Assembly: GCA_029961075.1 (NCBI GenBank)
Contig: JASBVL010000027.1
Location: 1-64,000 of the forward strand
Direction of reading: 5' to 3'
From: Sphaerobacter sp.
GTDB taxonomy: Bacteria > Chloroflexota > Chloroflexia > Thermomicrobiales > Thermomicrobiaceae
Length of the DNA: 64,000 nucleotides
Shown: positions 52,309 through 61,335 of the stretch, piece by piece
How positions within the stretch are numbered: position 1 is the stretch's first letter
Layout of the letters: each line of letters starts with the position of its first letter
Made by a program: the position numbers and the translations under genes
Notes under the pieces: generated by a model
Databases searched by the model: none
What the model saw: only the letters and a program-made list of their open reading frames with translations
Told to the model about the DNA's origin: nothing

Positions 52309-53369
52309 CCGCCGTCCCAGCCGAACCGGCCGGGGCTCCCGGCCAGGTCGTGCCGCCGGGTGCCGACGGCCATGCCGAACCCCCAACTGTGCCCCTCCTC
52401 AAGGAGGACGTGCGGCCCGACCTGCTGCTCCGGCGTCAGGTGGTCCGCGGTCATCAACTCGACCGCCCGCCGCGACAGGATGCGCTCGCGCCCGCAGCGC
52501 CCCTTGTGCAGCATCATCCGGAAGAACGCCAGCAGGTCGTCGGCGGTCGAGACCAGCCCGCCTCCCCCGGCGGGGAAGACGGGTGGGCGGCTCCACCGGC
52601 TGGCGTCGGGGTCGTCGTAGACCGCCAGCGTGCCGGTGTCGGGGTCGGCCACGTAGCAGTGCGGCAGCCGGTCCCGCTTGTCGGCCGGCACGTGGAACCC
52701 GGTGTCCCGCATGCCGAGCGGCGCGACGAGCCGCGCGCGGAGGAACGTCTCCAGCGGCTGGCCCGCGGCGCGCGCGATCAGCACCCCCAGGACGTCGGCG
52801 CTGGCGTGGTACAGCCACACCTCGCCCGGCTGGTAGAGCAGCGGCGGGCGGCCGAGGCGCCGCAGCCACTCGTCGGGCGGCACGGCCGGGAGATCCGGCC
52901 CGGGGGCGAGCCCCGCCTCGGCCATCGCCTGCTGGATCGGATACTGGCCGGGGGGCGCCATCACCGCGCCGAAGCCCGGCCGGAAGGTCAAGAGATCGCG
53001 CAGCGTGATCGGGCGGTGCGCCGGCACCGTGTCGTCGAGCGGCGCGTCGAGCCGCCGGAGCACCCGGCGGTCGGCCAGCTCGGGCAGCCACCGATCCACC
53101 GGGTCGTCCAGCCGCAGGATGCACTCCTCCACCAGGATCATCGCCGCGGCGGCGGTGATCGGCTTGGTCAGCGAGGCGATGCGGAAGATCGTGTCGCGGC
53201 GCATTGGCTGGCCGCTCCCGAACGCCATCGTCCCGATCGCCTCGACGTGCACCTCCCCGCGCCGGCTGACCAGCGCGACGAGCCCGGGGAGCTCACCGCG
53301 CTCCACGTAGCCCGCCAGAACGTCGTGCATGCGGGCGAGCCGCGTCGCTGAGAGGCCGCCGGCGCTCAT
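52309..53369 (-). pseudogene. Serine hydrolase of the beta-lactamase/esterase family, 3'-truncated
   Basis: The reading frame starts at ATG 53369 (AAAAGGGAG upstream) and codes ~350 residues of a class C-like serine hydrolase or EstB-type esterase. FRIASLTKPITAAAAM holds the SxxK nucleophile, WLYHASADVLGVLIAR the Tyr-containing block, and LGMRDTGFHVP and GHSWGFGMAVG are family landmarks. After GRFGWDGGYGTS, where the last ~40 residues should follow, the frame runs into the antisense of the nitrilase fragment and ends only at 52041. The end of the enzyme is thus replaced by foreign sequence. The truncated protein probably does not fold normally. Confidence 0.75.
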
Positions 53370-53520
53370 GGGCGCTGCTCCCTTTTGGTGCCGAGCGTCA
53401 ACGTCGCCGCCCGCTCGGCCGTGATCGGCGTCCAGCCTCACGCCCATCCACGCTGCGCCCGCCACCCGCGCGTCCGCCGGGCCCGGCCGGCCAGGCCGCC
53501 GCCGGGACGTCCGCGTCGCC

Positions 53521-54300
53521 TCACCCGGCGAAGAACGCCAGCAGCACGGGCGCGAGCGCATCCGGCGCGACGGCGTGCGTCTGGCCCTCCAGCGTCTGAC
53601 GCCGCGCACCGGGGAGGATCGCGGCGACCGCCTCTGTCGCCTGGCGAAGCCAGGCCGGGCTGGCGCCTCCGTCCACCACGAGCGTGGGGATGGTGACCGA
53701 GGCTGCCAGCTCGGTGGGGATCGCCATGTCTCCCAGGACGGCATGGTCGTAGGGCAGGGTGTGCGCGGTCGCCTCCAGCCTCGGCCACATGGGATCGCTG
53801 CGTAGCTGGGTCACGAGCTCGGTAGGCACACCCACCGCTTCGGTCATGAAGAGCGCGACCGCGTCGCCCCGGCGGCCCGCCGCCAGCAGCGCATTGAGCC
53901 GCGTCAGGTAGTCCGCGGGTATCGGCGGCCGGCTCCCGTCGACGATGTACGGTGGCTCGAACAGGGCCAGCTTCGTGATGGGGAGCCTGCTCGCCGCCGC
54001 GCGGAGGGCCAGGGCCGCGCCGGAGGACATCCCGTACACGAACGCCGCGCCGCCGACGTCGTCGATCAGGGCGTGCAGATCCTCGATCTCCCGCTCGACC
54101 GCGTACGGGGCCGTGTCGCCGCTGTCGCCGCGCCCGCGACGGTCGTAGGTGACCACGGTGAAGGGCGGCGCCAGCAGCGCCGCGAGTGGCGCGCCTGCCG
54201 TGCGATCCGACAGCGCCCCGCCGACCAGGATGACTGGCGGGCCCTCGCCCGTTCGTTCGTACGCGATGACAGTGCCGTCGCGCGAGCGCACGGTCTTCAT
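53521..54300 (-). CDS. Alpha/beta-hydrolase
   Basis: A 259-aa alpha/beta-hydrolase fold protein. VILVGGALSDRT is the oxyanion-type loop, VVTYDRRGRGDSGD the DxxGRG turn, and FVYGMSSGAALALRAA holds the nucleophile Ser (G-M-S-S-G). LVVDGGASPAWLRQATEAVA gives the acid region and LEGQTHAVAP the His. Substrate unknown. ATG 54300 starts MKTVRSRDGTVIAYERTGEG, a normal beginning for the family. The gene lies between two truncated genes but is itself complete. Confidence 0.88.
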   Translation of the reverse strand: MKTVRSRDGTVIAYERTGEGPPVILVGGALSDRTAGAPLAALLAPPFTVVTYDRRGRGDSGDTAPYAVEREIEDLHALIDDVGGAAFVYGMSSGAALALRAAASRLPITKLALFEPPYIVDGSRPPIPADYLTRLNALLAAGRRGDAVALFMTEAVGVPTELVTQLRSDPMWPRLEATAHTLPYDHAVLGDMAIPTELAASVTIPTLVVDGGASPAWLRQATEAVAAILPGARRQTLEGQTHAVAPDALAPVLLAFFAG

Positions 54301-54336
54301 CTTCTTACCGCCTTCGCCTTCGTTGCGCCGCTACCG

Positions 54337-54765
54337 CTATCGCGCGTCGTCTGCTCGTTGGTAGCGCAGGAACACGACCCCGGATCGGAACACCCGGGTG
54401 TCCACGAGCCGCAGGCGCCGCGCCTCGGCGAGCGCCGGGAACATCGGCGTCCCGCCTCCCAGGATGACCGGCTGGACGTAGAGCTGGACTTCGTCGATCA
54501 GGCCGTGCCGCAGCAAGGTGGCCGCAATGCTGGCGCCGCCGACCTCGATCTTCTTGCCGGGCTGCTGTTTCAGCCGCACGACCTCGTCGACGAGACCGCC
54601 CCGGACCAGCCGGGTGTTCCAGCCAACCTGGTCGGGGGTCGTCGAGAAGACGACCTTGGGCGTCTCCTTCCAGCGCCGCGCGAACTCGACCAGGTACGCC
54701 GGGGCCGTCGGGTCGGCGTCCGCCGTGGGCCAGTAGGCGGCCATGAGCTCGTACGTCCCTGCCCG
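54337..54765 (-). pseudogene. Dihydrofolate-reductase-like (RibD C-terminal) protein, 5'-truncated
   Basis: Homology begins abruptly at GTYELMAAYWPTADA, the residue block that in DHFR/RibD-C-like proteins comes ~50 residues in (GRRTYELM). It continues with RWKETPKVVFSTTPDQVGWN, KKIEVGGASIAATLLRHGLI (GGAS nucleotide loop) and DEVQLYVQPVILGGGTPMFP, to a normal C-terminus. The N-terminal strand with the substrate site is missing; the preceding 100 codons are unrelated and Arg-rich. No start fits the shortened domain. It was probably a reductase of unknown substrate, now inactive. Confidence 0.7.
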
Positions 54766-54965
54766 CCGACGCTCGGGTTCGCGCCTCAATCCCGGCGCGC
54801 GCATGGTCTCGGCCGGCCGACGCCGGGCCCCCTGGCGGCAGGTGCGCCCCGCACGCGACTCGCGCCCCGTGGCGGAGAGCACACCACCCCGTCCTGCCCT
54901 GGTTCCTCAGCGAACGTGCGTGTTCTGAGGGCGCCCGCCGGCGGGCGCTCTCTTGGGCTGAGGAG

Positions 54966-55382
54966 TTAAGCTCCTCGCTCGCAGTTGATCAGCCACGGCG
55001 TCCCGAAGCGGTCCACCAGCATCCCGAACCCGGCCGCCCAGAAGGTCTCCTCGAACGGCATCGTCACCGTCCCGTTCTCCGCCAGGGCGTTGAAGATCCG
55101 CTCGGCCTCGGCCAGGTCGTCGATCACGAGCGACACGGCAATCCCCCGCGGCGTCTCGTGCTGGCCGGGAAAGCTGTCCGACCCCATCAGCGCCTGGCCG
55201 CGCACCACCAGCCGAGCGTGCATGACGCGATCGTGCCACTCCGGCGGGACCTGGCCCGCCATGGGCGACTCCCCGAAGGTCATGATGCCCTCGATCGTGC
55301 CGCCGAACACCTGCGCGTAGAAGCGGAACGCCTTCGCGCACCGGCCGTCGAAGTTGAGATAGGGCGAGATTTCCACGCTCAT
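54966..55382 (-). CDS. VOC-fold protein of the PhnB/3-demethylubiquinone-methyltransferase-like group
   Basis: A 138-aa vicinal-oxygen-chelate fold protein. MSVEISPYLNFDGRCAKAFR then FYAQVFGGTIEGIMTFGE is the family opening, and HARLVVRGQALMGSDSFPGQ and DDLAEAERIFNALAENGTVT with GMLVDRFGTPWLINCE complete the two VOC halves. Despite the common database name, these are not established methyltransferases; functions are mostly unknown. ATG 55382 follows AGGGAG. Confidence 0.85.
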   Translation of the reverse strand: MSVEISPYLNFDGRCAKAFRFYAQVFGGTIEGIMTFGESPMAGQVPPEWHDRVMHARLVVRGQALMGSDSFPGQHETPRGIAVSLVIDDLAEAERIFNALAENGTVTMPFEETFWAAGFGMLVDRFGTPWLINCERGA

Positions 55383-55499
55383 CACGACTCCCTGCGTCAT
55401 GCCCTGCCCAACGATCCGATCGGTCCGACCCCGCGTCACCCCCTTCCGTCCTGCGCCCCGCCCGATCCCCCTGCGCGATGACAAGACGGCGCCGCCAGG

Positions 55500-55650
55500 A
55501 CGACATTTGGTAGGGGAGGGCCGTGGGCCGAACGGAGCCGCCCGCGCGCGGAGCGCCGGCGTCGCACGGCGCCTCGCCGGCTCCCGCCCAATCGCCCCGC
55601 GCGCCCCCGGGAGCGCGCAGCCCGACCTCGGTCGGGCGGGTCTTGTGCCC
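55500..55650. repeat. GTAGGGG- and GGAGCGCCGG-family repeats
   Basis: TTTGGTAGGGGAGGGCCGTG at 55506, then GGAGCGCCGGCGTCGCACGG at 55551 and GGTCGGGCGGGTCTTGTGCC at 55632. No gene is supported in 55383-55789 except a short minus-strand stretch, MTIELMRPLVSALAARAFGK, at 55709-55780, which may be a gene fragment. Confidence 0.65.
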
Positions 55651-55789
55651 GCCCGGCGATGCCGGGACGACCCCGGTGTGCCACGCCCCGGGCGCCGGCT
55701 AGGCGCAGCTACCCGGCGCATTTGCCAAACGCCCTCGCGGCCAGCGCCGAGACGAGCGGCCTCATCAGCTCGATCGTCATGAACGCCCC

Positions 55790-57163
55790 GTGCCGTGCAC
55801 CACCGTGGTCAACGCCTACCGGGAGCTGGCGGCGGAGGGGCTGGTCGTCGGGCACGTCGGGCGGGGAACCATCGTGGTCGGCGCGACGGGCGACGGTGCG
55901 GACGGCGGCCATGCGCGGGGCATCCCCTGGAGCCAGCTCTTCACCGGCGTGACCGAGGTGATGAACGACCCGCTCCTGCGCGACACCATGCTCGTCTCGG
56001 CGCGCTCCGATGTCATCTCACTGGCGACCGGCATCCCCTCGCCGGACCTCTACCCGATCGAGACCATTCGGGCCCTGCTGGATGAGGCGCTCCACGCCGC
56101 GGGCCAGGAGTTGCTCCAGCACTGCCCGACCGAGGGCTACCCGCCGCTGCGGGCCGCGCTGGCGGAATGGACCGCTGGCGAGGGCCAGCCGGTCGCCCCG
56201 GACCAGGTGCTGATCGTCGCCGGGTCGCAGCAGGGGCTGTATCTCCTGGCGCGCGCCCTGTTGGAGCCGGGCGACCTGGTCGCGGTCGAGTCGCCCACCT
56301 ACCTCGGCGCGCTCCAGGTGTTTCGCGCCGCCGGGGCGCGCCTGCTGCCGATCCCGGTCGACGAGCACGGGATGCGGGTCGGGCTGCTGGAGGACCTGAT
56401 CGGGCGGCGCCGGCCGAAGCTGATCTACACCCTGCCCACCTTCCAGAACCCCACCGGCGCGACCATGAGCCTGGAGCGTCGCCAGCGGCTGCTGGCGCTG
56501 GCGGCCCGCTACCAGGTGCCGGTGGTGGAGGACGACCCCTACGGCGCGCTGCGCTACGACGGCCGGCCGATCCCCCCGCTCCACGCGCTCGATACGCACG
56601 GCACGGTGATCTACCTGAGCACCTTGTCGAAGATCCTCTTCCCCGGCTTCCGGATCGGCTGGATCGCCGCCCCGCGCCCGGTGATCGAGCGGCTGGCGCT
56701 GATGAAGCAGATCGTCGACCTGGACACCAACCCCCTGGCGCAGTGGGCGGTCTGGGCCTTCCTGGACCGCGGCCTGCTCGGCCAGCACGTGGCCCGGCTG
56801 CGGCAGATCTACCCCCGGCGCCGCGACCGCATGCTGGCGGCCATCGAGCGGCACTGCGCCGGCATGCTGACCTGCGAGCGGCCGGCCGGCGGGCTCTATG
56901 TCTGGGGCTGGCTGGCCGACGGGCTCCGGGCGCGCGATCTGCTGCCGGAGGCGGCCCGGCGCGGCGTGGCGATCGCGCCCGGCAGCAGCTTCCACCCCGA
57001 CGGTACCGGCGAGAGCACGCTGCGGCTCAACTTCACCCTGCCGCGCGAGGAGGAGATCGACGTGGCGATCGCCCGGCTGGGCGAGGCCATCGCCGCCCTG
57101 CGGGCCAGCCGCACCGGCGGCCCCGAGCGGCGCGAGGCCGCGCGCGCCACGCCGATCGTGTGA
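55790..57163 (+). CDS. MocR/PdxR-like PLP-dependent regulator or aminotransferase, 5'-truncated
   Basis: MocR proteins join a GntR-type winged helix to an aminotransferase-fold PLP domain. The opening here, TTVVNAYRELAAEGLVVGHV then GRGTIVVG, is the end of the winged helix; the first ~50 residues are missing and no ribosome site precedes GTG 55790. The aminotransferase-like part is complete: ISLATGIPSPDLYP, PTEGYPPLRAALAEW, QQGLYLLARALLEPGD, TLPTFQNPTGATMS, VVEDDPYGALRYDG, and STLSKILFPGFRIGW with the PLP Lys. It lies just upstream of pdxS, as PdxR does in some bacteria. Without its helix it cannot bind DNA normally, so it is decayed, an aminotransferase only, or misassembled. Confidence 0.7.
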   Translation: MPCTTVVNAYRELAAEGLVVGHVGRGTIVVGATGDGADGGHARGIPWSQLFTGVTEVMNDPLLRDTMLVSARSDVISLATGIPSPDLYPIETIRALLDEALHAAGQELLQHCPTEGYPPLRAALAEWTAGEGQPVAPDQVLIVAGSQQGLYLLARALLEPGDLVAVESPTYLGALQVFRAAGARLLPIPVDEHGMRVGLLEDLIGRRRPKLIYTLPTFQNPTGATMSLERRQRLLALAARYQVPVVEDDPYGALRYDGRPIPPLHALDTHGTVIYLSTLSKILFPGFRIGWIAAPRPVIERLALMKQIVDLDTNPLAQWAVWAFLDRGLLGQHVARLRQIYPRRRDRMLAAIERHCAGMLTCERPAGGLYVWGWLADGLRARDLLPEAARRGVAIAPGSSFHPDGTGESTLRLNFTLPREEEIDVAIARLGEAIAALRASRTGGPERREAARATPIV

Positions 57164-57169
57164 GACGTG

Positions 57170-57375
57170 GGACGTGAGGCGTGTTCCGTATTGCGCACTG
57201 CGTGTTCCGTGATGCGTGTTGCGTGGTCCGTGTACGGCGATGGTGTACTGCGTAGTGCGTATTGCGTACTCCGTGACCTCCCTCACCCCCGACCCCTCTC
57301 CCAAAGTTGGGAGAGGGGAGAAGACGGAACACGCACTACGCACTACGCAACACGCAGTACCCAATACGGAACGCG
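57170..57375. repeat. Heptad-repeat intergenic element, copy 4 (upstream of pdxS)
   Basis: Two-armed copy. Left arm units include TGCGTGT, TCCGTGA, TGCGTGT, TGCGTGG, TCCGTGT, and after a break TGCGTAG, TGCGTAT, TGCGTAC. Core: CCCCGACCCCTCTCCC facing GGGAGAGGGG (57290-57320). Right arm: GGAACAC, GCACTAC, GCACTAC, GCAACAC, GCAGTAC. It fills the gap between the MocR-like gene and the pdxS ribosome site. Confidence 0.88.
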
Positions 57376-57409
57376 TAACACGGACCCCGCACCAGAAAGG
57401 AGTCGTCCC

Positions 57410-58297
57410 ATGACCGTCGAGCACGCACCGTCCCGCACGAAGGCGGACGTGGCGCGATCGCTCACCGGCGGCGTCATCATGGACGTGGTGACGCCGGAGC
57501 AGGCGCGCATCGCCGAGGCGGCCGGCGCCCGCGCCGTCATGGCGCTGGAGCGCGTCCCGGCCGAGATCCGCCGCGAGGGCGGGGTCGCGCGCATGAGCGA
57601 CCCCGAGCTGATCCTGGCCATCAAGGAGGCCGTCTCAATCCCGGTGATGGCCAAGGTCCGCATCGGCCACATTGCCGAGGCGCAGATCCTCGAGGCGATC
57701 GGGATCGACTTCATCGACGAGAGCGAGGTGCTGACGCCGGCCGACGATCGCCACCACATCGACAAGCACGCCTTCTCGGTCCCGTTCGTCTGCGGCGCGC
57801 GGAATCTGGGCGAGGCGCTGCGGCGGATCGGCGAGGGCGCCGCGATGATCCGCAGTAAGGGCGAGGCCGGGACCGGCAACATCGTCGAGGCGGTGCGCCA
57901 CCTCCGCGACATCACCGACGACATCCGCCGCCTCCGGGCACTGCCCCGCGAGGAGCTGATGACCGCGGCCAAGGAGCTCGGCGCACCCTACGAGCTGGTG
58001 TGCACAGTTCACGAGACCGGCCGGCTGCCGGTGCCGCTCCTCTGCGCCGGTGGCGTGGCCACCCCGGCCGACGCTGCCCTGGTGATGCAGCTTGGCGCCG
58101 AGGGTGTCTTCGTCGGCTCCGGCATCTTCCTGTCCGAGAACCCGGAGCGCCGGGCGGCGGCGATCGTCGAGGCGGTCGCCCACTACCGCGACCCCGAGCG
58201 GCTGGCCGCCATCAGCCGCGGGCTGGGCGCCCCCATGCGCGGCCTGGACCTCCGGGAGATCCCACCCGAGCAGTTGCTCGCCGAGCGCGGCTGGTAA
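57410..58297 (+). CDS. pdxS: Pyridoxal 5'-phosphate synthase subunit PdxS
   Basis: Makes PLP from ribose 5-phosphate, glyceraldehyde 3-phosphate and ammonia supplied by PdxT. The 295-aa protein is of family length and nearly invariant: [60 protein letters not shown] with the catalytic Lys, [53 protein letters not shown] and [23 protein letters not shown] 57410 follows AGAAAGGAG. No pdxT follows; the next gene is a small HTH protein, so the glutaminase must be elsewhere. Confidence 0.97.
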   Translation: MTVEHAPSRTKADVARSLTGGVIMDVVTPEQARIAEAAGARAVMALERVPAEIRREGGVARMSDPELILAIKEAVSIPVMAKVRIGHIAEAQILEAIGIDFIDESEVLTPADDRHHIDKHAFSVPFVCGARNLGEALRRIGEGAAMIRSKGEAGTGNIVEAVRHLRDITDDIRRLRALPREELMTAAKELGAPYELVCTVHETGRLPVPLLCAGGVATPADAALVMQLGAEGVFVGSGIFLSENPERRAAAIVEAVAHYRDPERLAAISRGLGAPMRGLDLREIPPEQLLAERGW

Positions 58298-58307
58298 GGC
58301 GCACCCG

Positions 58308-58332
58308 GCGGGCGCCCGGCCGGGGCGCCCGC
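58308..58332 (+). terminator. Hairpin after pdxS
   Basis: GCGGGCGCCC (58308-58317), loop GGCCG, GGGCGCCCGC (58323-58332): a perfect 10-bp stem 11 nt after the stop. No U-tract, so a GC-only terminator or 3'-end stabiliser. Confidence 0.55.
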
Positions 58333-58480
58333 CCCGCTCCCGCGCCTGCCGGCTCCCCGTGGGGCGGGCGCGGCCGCGCCCGCCCGTGCCTCCCGCGCGG
58401 TACCCCCTGTACCACAGAGTCACCGTGTGCTATGATCGGTGTACGTACAGAGTGTAGGGACAGTGTGAAGGCGGGAGGCG

Positions 58481-58744
58481 ATGGCACGGGTACAGCACGA
58501 CAGCAGTAAGGTCTACACCGTCGGCGAGGCGGCCGAGCTCTTGCAGTTCCACCCCGACGCCATCCGCTACTGGCTGCGGGTCGGCGAGCTGGCCGGCGAG
58601 CGCGTCGGCACGCCTGAGGGGTGGCTGATCCGGTCGGACGCGCTCGTGGCGTTCCTGCGGCAGAACGGCGAGCCGCTGCCGGCGGCGCTGGCGGATGCGG
58701 AGACGGTGATGCCGGCGGCACAACTGGCCAGCCAGGCCGCGTAG
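58481..58744 (+). CDS. Small helix-turn-helix (MerR/excisionase-like) protein
   Basis: An 87-aa protein. VYTVGEAAELLQFHPDAIRY then WLRVGELAGERV, GTPEGWLIRSDALVAFLRQN is a MerR/excisionase-type winged helix like those of phage excisionases and plasmid or toxin-antitoxin HTH proteins. The C-terminal ~25 residues are Ala-rich. ATG 58481 follows GGGAGGCG. TATGAT at 58430 is a likely -10 box. No integrase is seen near. It may be a local regulator of unknown target. Confidence 0.75.
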   Translation: MARVQHDSSKVYTVGEAAELLQFHPDAIRYWLRVGELAGERVGTPEGWLIRSDALVAFLRQNGEPLPAALADAETVMPAAQLASQAA

Positions 58745-58918
58745 CCTGCGCTGAGTGCCAGCGTGCCGCCGGTCGGATCTGCGCTCACGGGCGACGCGCA
58801 GCGGGCTGTGACGACGCCCGCACGCCTGCCCCCTTGGCCGCGCACAGGGGCGGCGGTGGGAGCGGCGGGCCGCGACGTCGCACCGACGACGGACGTGCGC
58901 CCGGACGAGCGTCCAGTC

Positions 58919-59914
58919 CTAGTCAGCGCGGTTGGCCATGGCCGGCAGCGGCGCCGCGGCTTCCCGCGGTGGGGTGTCGACCGCGGCCCCCGCAGGTCGC
59001 TGAAAGGTGACCGGGCGCTTGGGTGTCTCATCGACGAGCAACTGGAAGACGTCGGGGCGCGCGTAATGCCCGACGACGTCGAAATCGTATTTGCCCCGCG
59101 CGATCTCCCCGAGATCGAGGTCGGCGGTCAGGATCGCTTCATCCTCGAACGCCGGGCCGGCCAGGATCTCGCCCAGCGGTGAGACGATGACCGAGCCGCC
59201 CCGGCAAAGCACGGTATCGGGATCGGTGACCCCCTCGATCGGGTAGTCGTCGGGGTAGTCGCGGCGGCGGGCGAACTGGTTGGCCGAGAGCACGAAACAG
59301 CGCCCCTCACAGGCGATGTGCCGCATGCTGGCGATCCACGTGTCCCGCTGGTCGGCGGTGGGCGCGCAGTAGATCTCGATCCCCTTCTGATACATCGCCA
59401 TCCGCAGGAGGGGCATGTAGTTCTCCCAGCAGATCACGGCGCCGAGCCGGCCCAGCGGCGTCTCGAAGACCGGGAGCGTGGAGCCGTCCCCGTAGCCCCA
59501 CACCAGCCGTTCGGCGGCCGTCGGCATCAGCTTGCGGTGCTTCCCCATCAGCTCCCCCTGCGGGTTGAAGAAGAGGACGGTGCAGTACAGCGTGCCGCCA
59601 TCCCGCTCGATGACCCCCATCACCAGATACACCCCGCGCTCGCGGGCCAGCTCGCCGAGCCGCTGGGTCGTCGGCCCCGGCACATCCACCGCCGACGCCC
59701 AGTAGCGCCGGTACCACTCGCGGCCCTCGGGCGTGCGCGAGCCGACCGTGGCGCCGAAGGTGATGCCGCGCGGGTACGCCGACAGGAACGCCTCGGGAAA
59801 GACGACGAGGTCCGCCTCGGTCTGGGCAAGGAGCCGCTCGGTCTTCTCCAGCGTCATCTCCAGATCGAAGGCGACCGGAGCCGCCTGCACGACCGCTGCG
59901 CGAACGGTAGCCAT
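58919..59914 (-). CDS. Nitrilase / carbon-nitrogen hydrolase
   Basis: A 331-aa nitrilase-superfamily enzyme, likely acting on nitriles (or cyanide/amide). The catalytic triad is visible: Glu in [14 protein letters not shown], Lys in GKHRKLMPT and Cys in [18 protein letters not shown], where CWENYMP is the nitrilase rather than amidase type. [20 protein letters not shown] and [17 protein letters not shown] are later blocks. The last ~30 residues ([16 protein letters not shown]) are an extra tail. ATG 59914 follows a strong AGGAGG. The fragment at 52003 belongs to a different subfamily (ICFD). Confidence 0.9.
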   Translation of the reverse strand: MATVRAAVVQAAPVAFDLEMTLEKTERLLAQTEADLVVFPEAFLSAYPRGITFGATVGSRTPEGREWYRRYWASAVDVPGPTTQRLGELARERGVYLVMGVIERDGGTLYCTVLFFNPQGELMGKHRKLMPTAAERLVWGYGDGSTLPVFETPLGRLGAVICWENYMPLLRMAMYQKGIEIYCAPTADQRDTWIASMRHIACEGRCFVLSANQFARRRDYPDDYPIEGVTDPDTVLCRGGSVIVSPLGEILAGPAFEDEAILTADLDLGEIARGKYDFDVVGHYARPDVFQLLVDETPKRPVTFQRPAGAAVDTPPREAAAPLPAMANRAD

Positions 59915-60104
59915 GGCCGACCTCCTGACGCTTCGCCGACAGCGAACGGTGCTGTCGCGCTCTCATGCCAGAGAATCGTCGGGTCTGGCCTGAGTATAAG
60001 TCAGTCTGCGCCTGGGTGCGCCGGGAATGGTCCCCCCACGGCCGTCGGGTTCCGACGGCGGCCTGCAGCCCATGCGGGCACGCGCGCATCGCGGCGCCGG
60101 GCTC

Positions 60105-60160
60105 AGGGCAGGCTCTTCGACTGCGCCCGCCGTTCGGCGGGCTTCGCTCAGGATGACGGG
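60105..60160. repeat. Partial GTCATCCTGAGCG-family element
   Basis: GGCTCTTCGACTGCGCCCGC then GGGCTTCGCTCAGGATGACG retains one terminal repeat and the adjacent TCG-rich arm. Lies in the 277-nt gap between rodA and the nitrilase gene. Confidence 0.6.
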
Positions 60161-60191
60161 AGCGCGCGGCCGGGGGTGCGGGCCGTCCCCG

Positions 60192-61334
60192 TCATTCCCG
60201 CTGGAACCCAAGGCGTTGCTGATGGATGAGGATGCTCTGGAGCAGGCCGATGCCGGCGAGGAGCGTCCAGAGCGAGCTCCCGCCGACGCTGATGAAGGGG
60301 AGTGGGATCCCGGTCACCGGCACCAGGCCCACGTTCATGCCGATATTGACGAACGTTTGGAAGAAGATGATCGCGGTGATGCCGAAGGCGACCACCTGGC
60401 CGAAGGTGTCGCGCGCATTGATCCCGATCTGCATCGTGCGCCAGAGGAGGATGGTGAAGGTCAGGAAGAGGGCGATCGCGCCGGTGAAGCCGAACATCCC
60501 CATGGCGTGGGCGAAGATGAAGTCGGTGAGGCGCACCCGCAGCAGGTCGAGCTGGCTCTGCAGGCTGCCCTCCAGCCCGTGGCCGAACGGCCCGCCGGTG
60601 GCGATCGTCACGCGCGCCTGGATGATGTTGTACCCCTCGCCAAGCCGGTCGCGCTCCGGGAAGTACGAGATCAAGAGCCGCTCGCGCATGTAGTCGTGCA
60701 TGATGTAGTTCCAGGTGATCCAGGCGCCGGGCACCGCGGCCAGCAGGACGCCCGCCAGGTAGAGCAGGCGGGCGCGGCTCACCAGCATCACCACCAGCCA
60801 GACGAACGCGAAGACGCCGGCCGTGCCGAGGTCCGGCTGCAGATAGACCAGCGCCATCGGGACCGCCACCAGCAGGCCGGAGAGGACGAAGTTGCGCAGC
60901 GTGCGCATCTCCTCGCCGCGGTCGGCGATGAAGGATGCCAGGCTGATCAGCACCGTCAGCTTGGCGATCTCCGACGGCTGAATGGTGATCGGCCCGAACT
61001 GAAACCAGCGCGTGGAGCCGCCGGCGGTCGTCCCGGCCAGCATCACCGCGACGAGCAGGACCAGCGTGCCCAGATAGAGGACCCAGGCGAAGGTCTTGAG
61101 ATAGCGGTAGTCGAGCGCCGTGAGCCCGGCCATGACGCCGAACCCGATCACCGCGAAGATGAACTGGCGCATGGCCGGGTTGCCGAGCGTGAGCGGCTCC
61201 ATCCCGTCGGCGCTCCAGATCGTCACCAGGCCGAACCCGATCAGGACCAGCGTGGTGACGACCAGGTACACGTCGAAGGCGCGCCAGTTGGTGGTCCGCC
61301 CCCGGGCATGAAGGCTGGTGATCAGCGTCCCCAT
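60192..61334 (-). CDS. rodA: RodA/FtsW-family (SEDS) peptidoglycan glycosyltransferase
   Basis: A 380-aa SEDS protein with about ten membrane helices; SEDS proteins polymerise glycan strands of peptidoglycan from lipid II. STRWFQFGPITIQPSEIAKL is the FQPSE-type signature, LVYLQPDLGTAGVFAF the second block with the essential Asp, and ATGGPFGHGLEGSLQSQLDL then DFIFAHAMGMFGFTGA the third. INIGMNVGLVPVTGIPLPFI with SVGGSS is the closing family motif. ATG 61334 comes 1 nt after the stop of the HD gene upstream (CTCTAGCATG), so translation is coupled. No partner class B PBP gene is adjacent. Confidence 0.95.
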   Translation of the reverse strand: MGTLITSLHARGRTTNWRAFDVYLVVTTLVLIGFGLVTIWSADGMEPLTLGNPAMRQFIFAVIGFGVMAGLTALDYRYLKTFAWVLYLGTLVLLVAVMLAGTTAGGSTRWFQFGPITIQPSEIAKLTVLISLASFIADRGEEMRTLRNFVLSGLLVAVPMALVYLQPDLGTAGVFAFVWLVVMLVSRARLLYLAGVLLAAVPGAWITWNYIMHDYMRERLLISYFPERDRLGEGYNIIQARVTIATGGPFGHGLEGSLQSQLDLLRVRLTDFIFAHAMGMFGFTGAIALFLTFTILLWRTMQIGINARDTFGQVVAFGITAIIFFQTFVNIGMNVGLVPVTGIPLPFISVGGSSLWTLLAGIGLLQSILIHQQRLGFQRE

Positions 61335-61335
61335 G

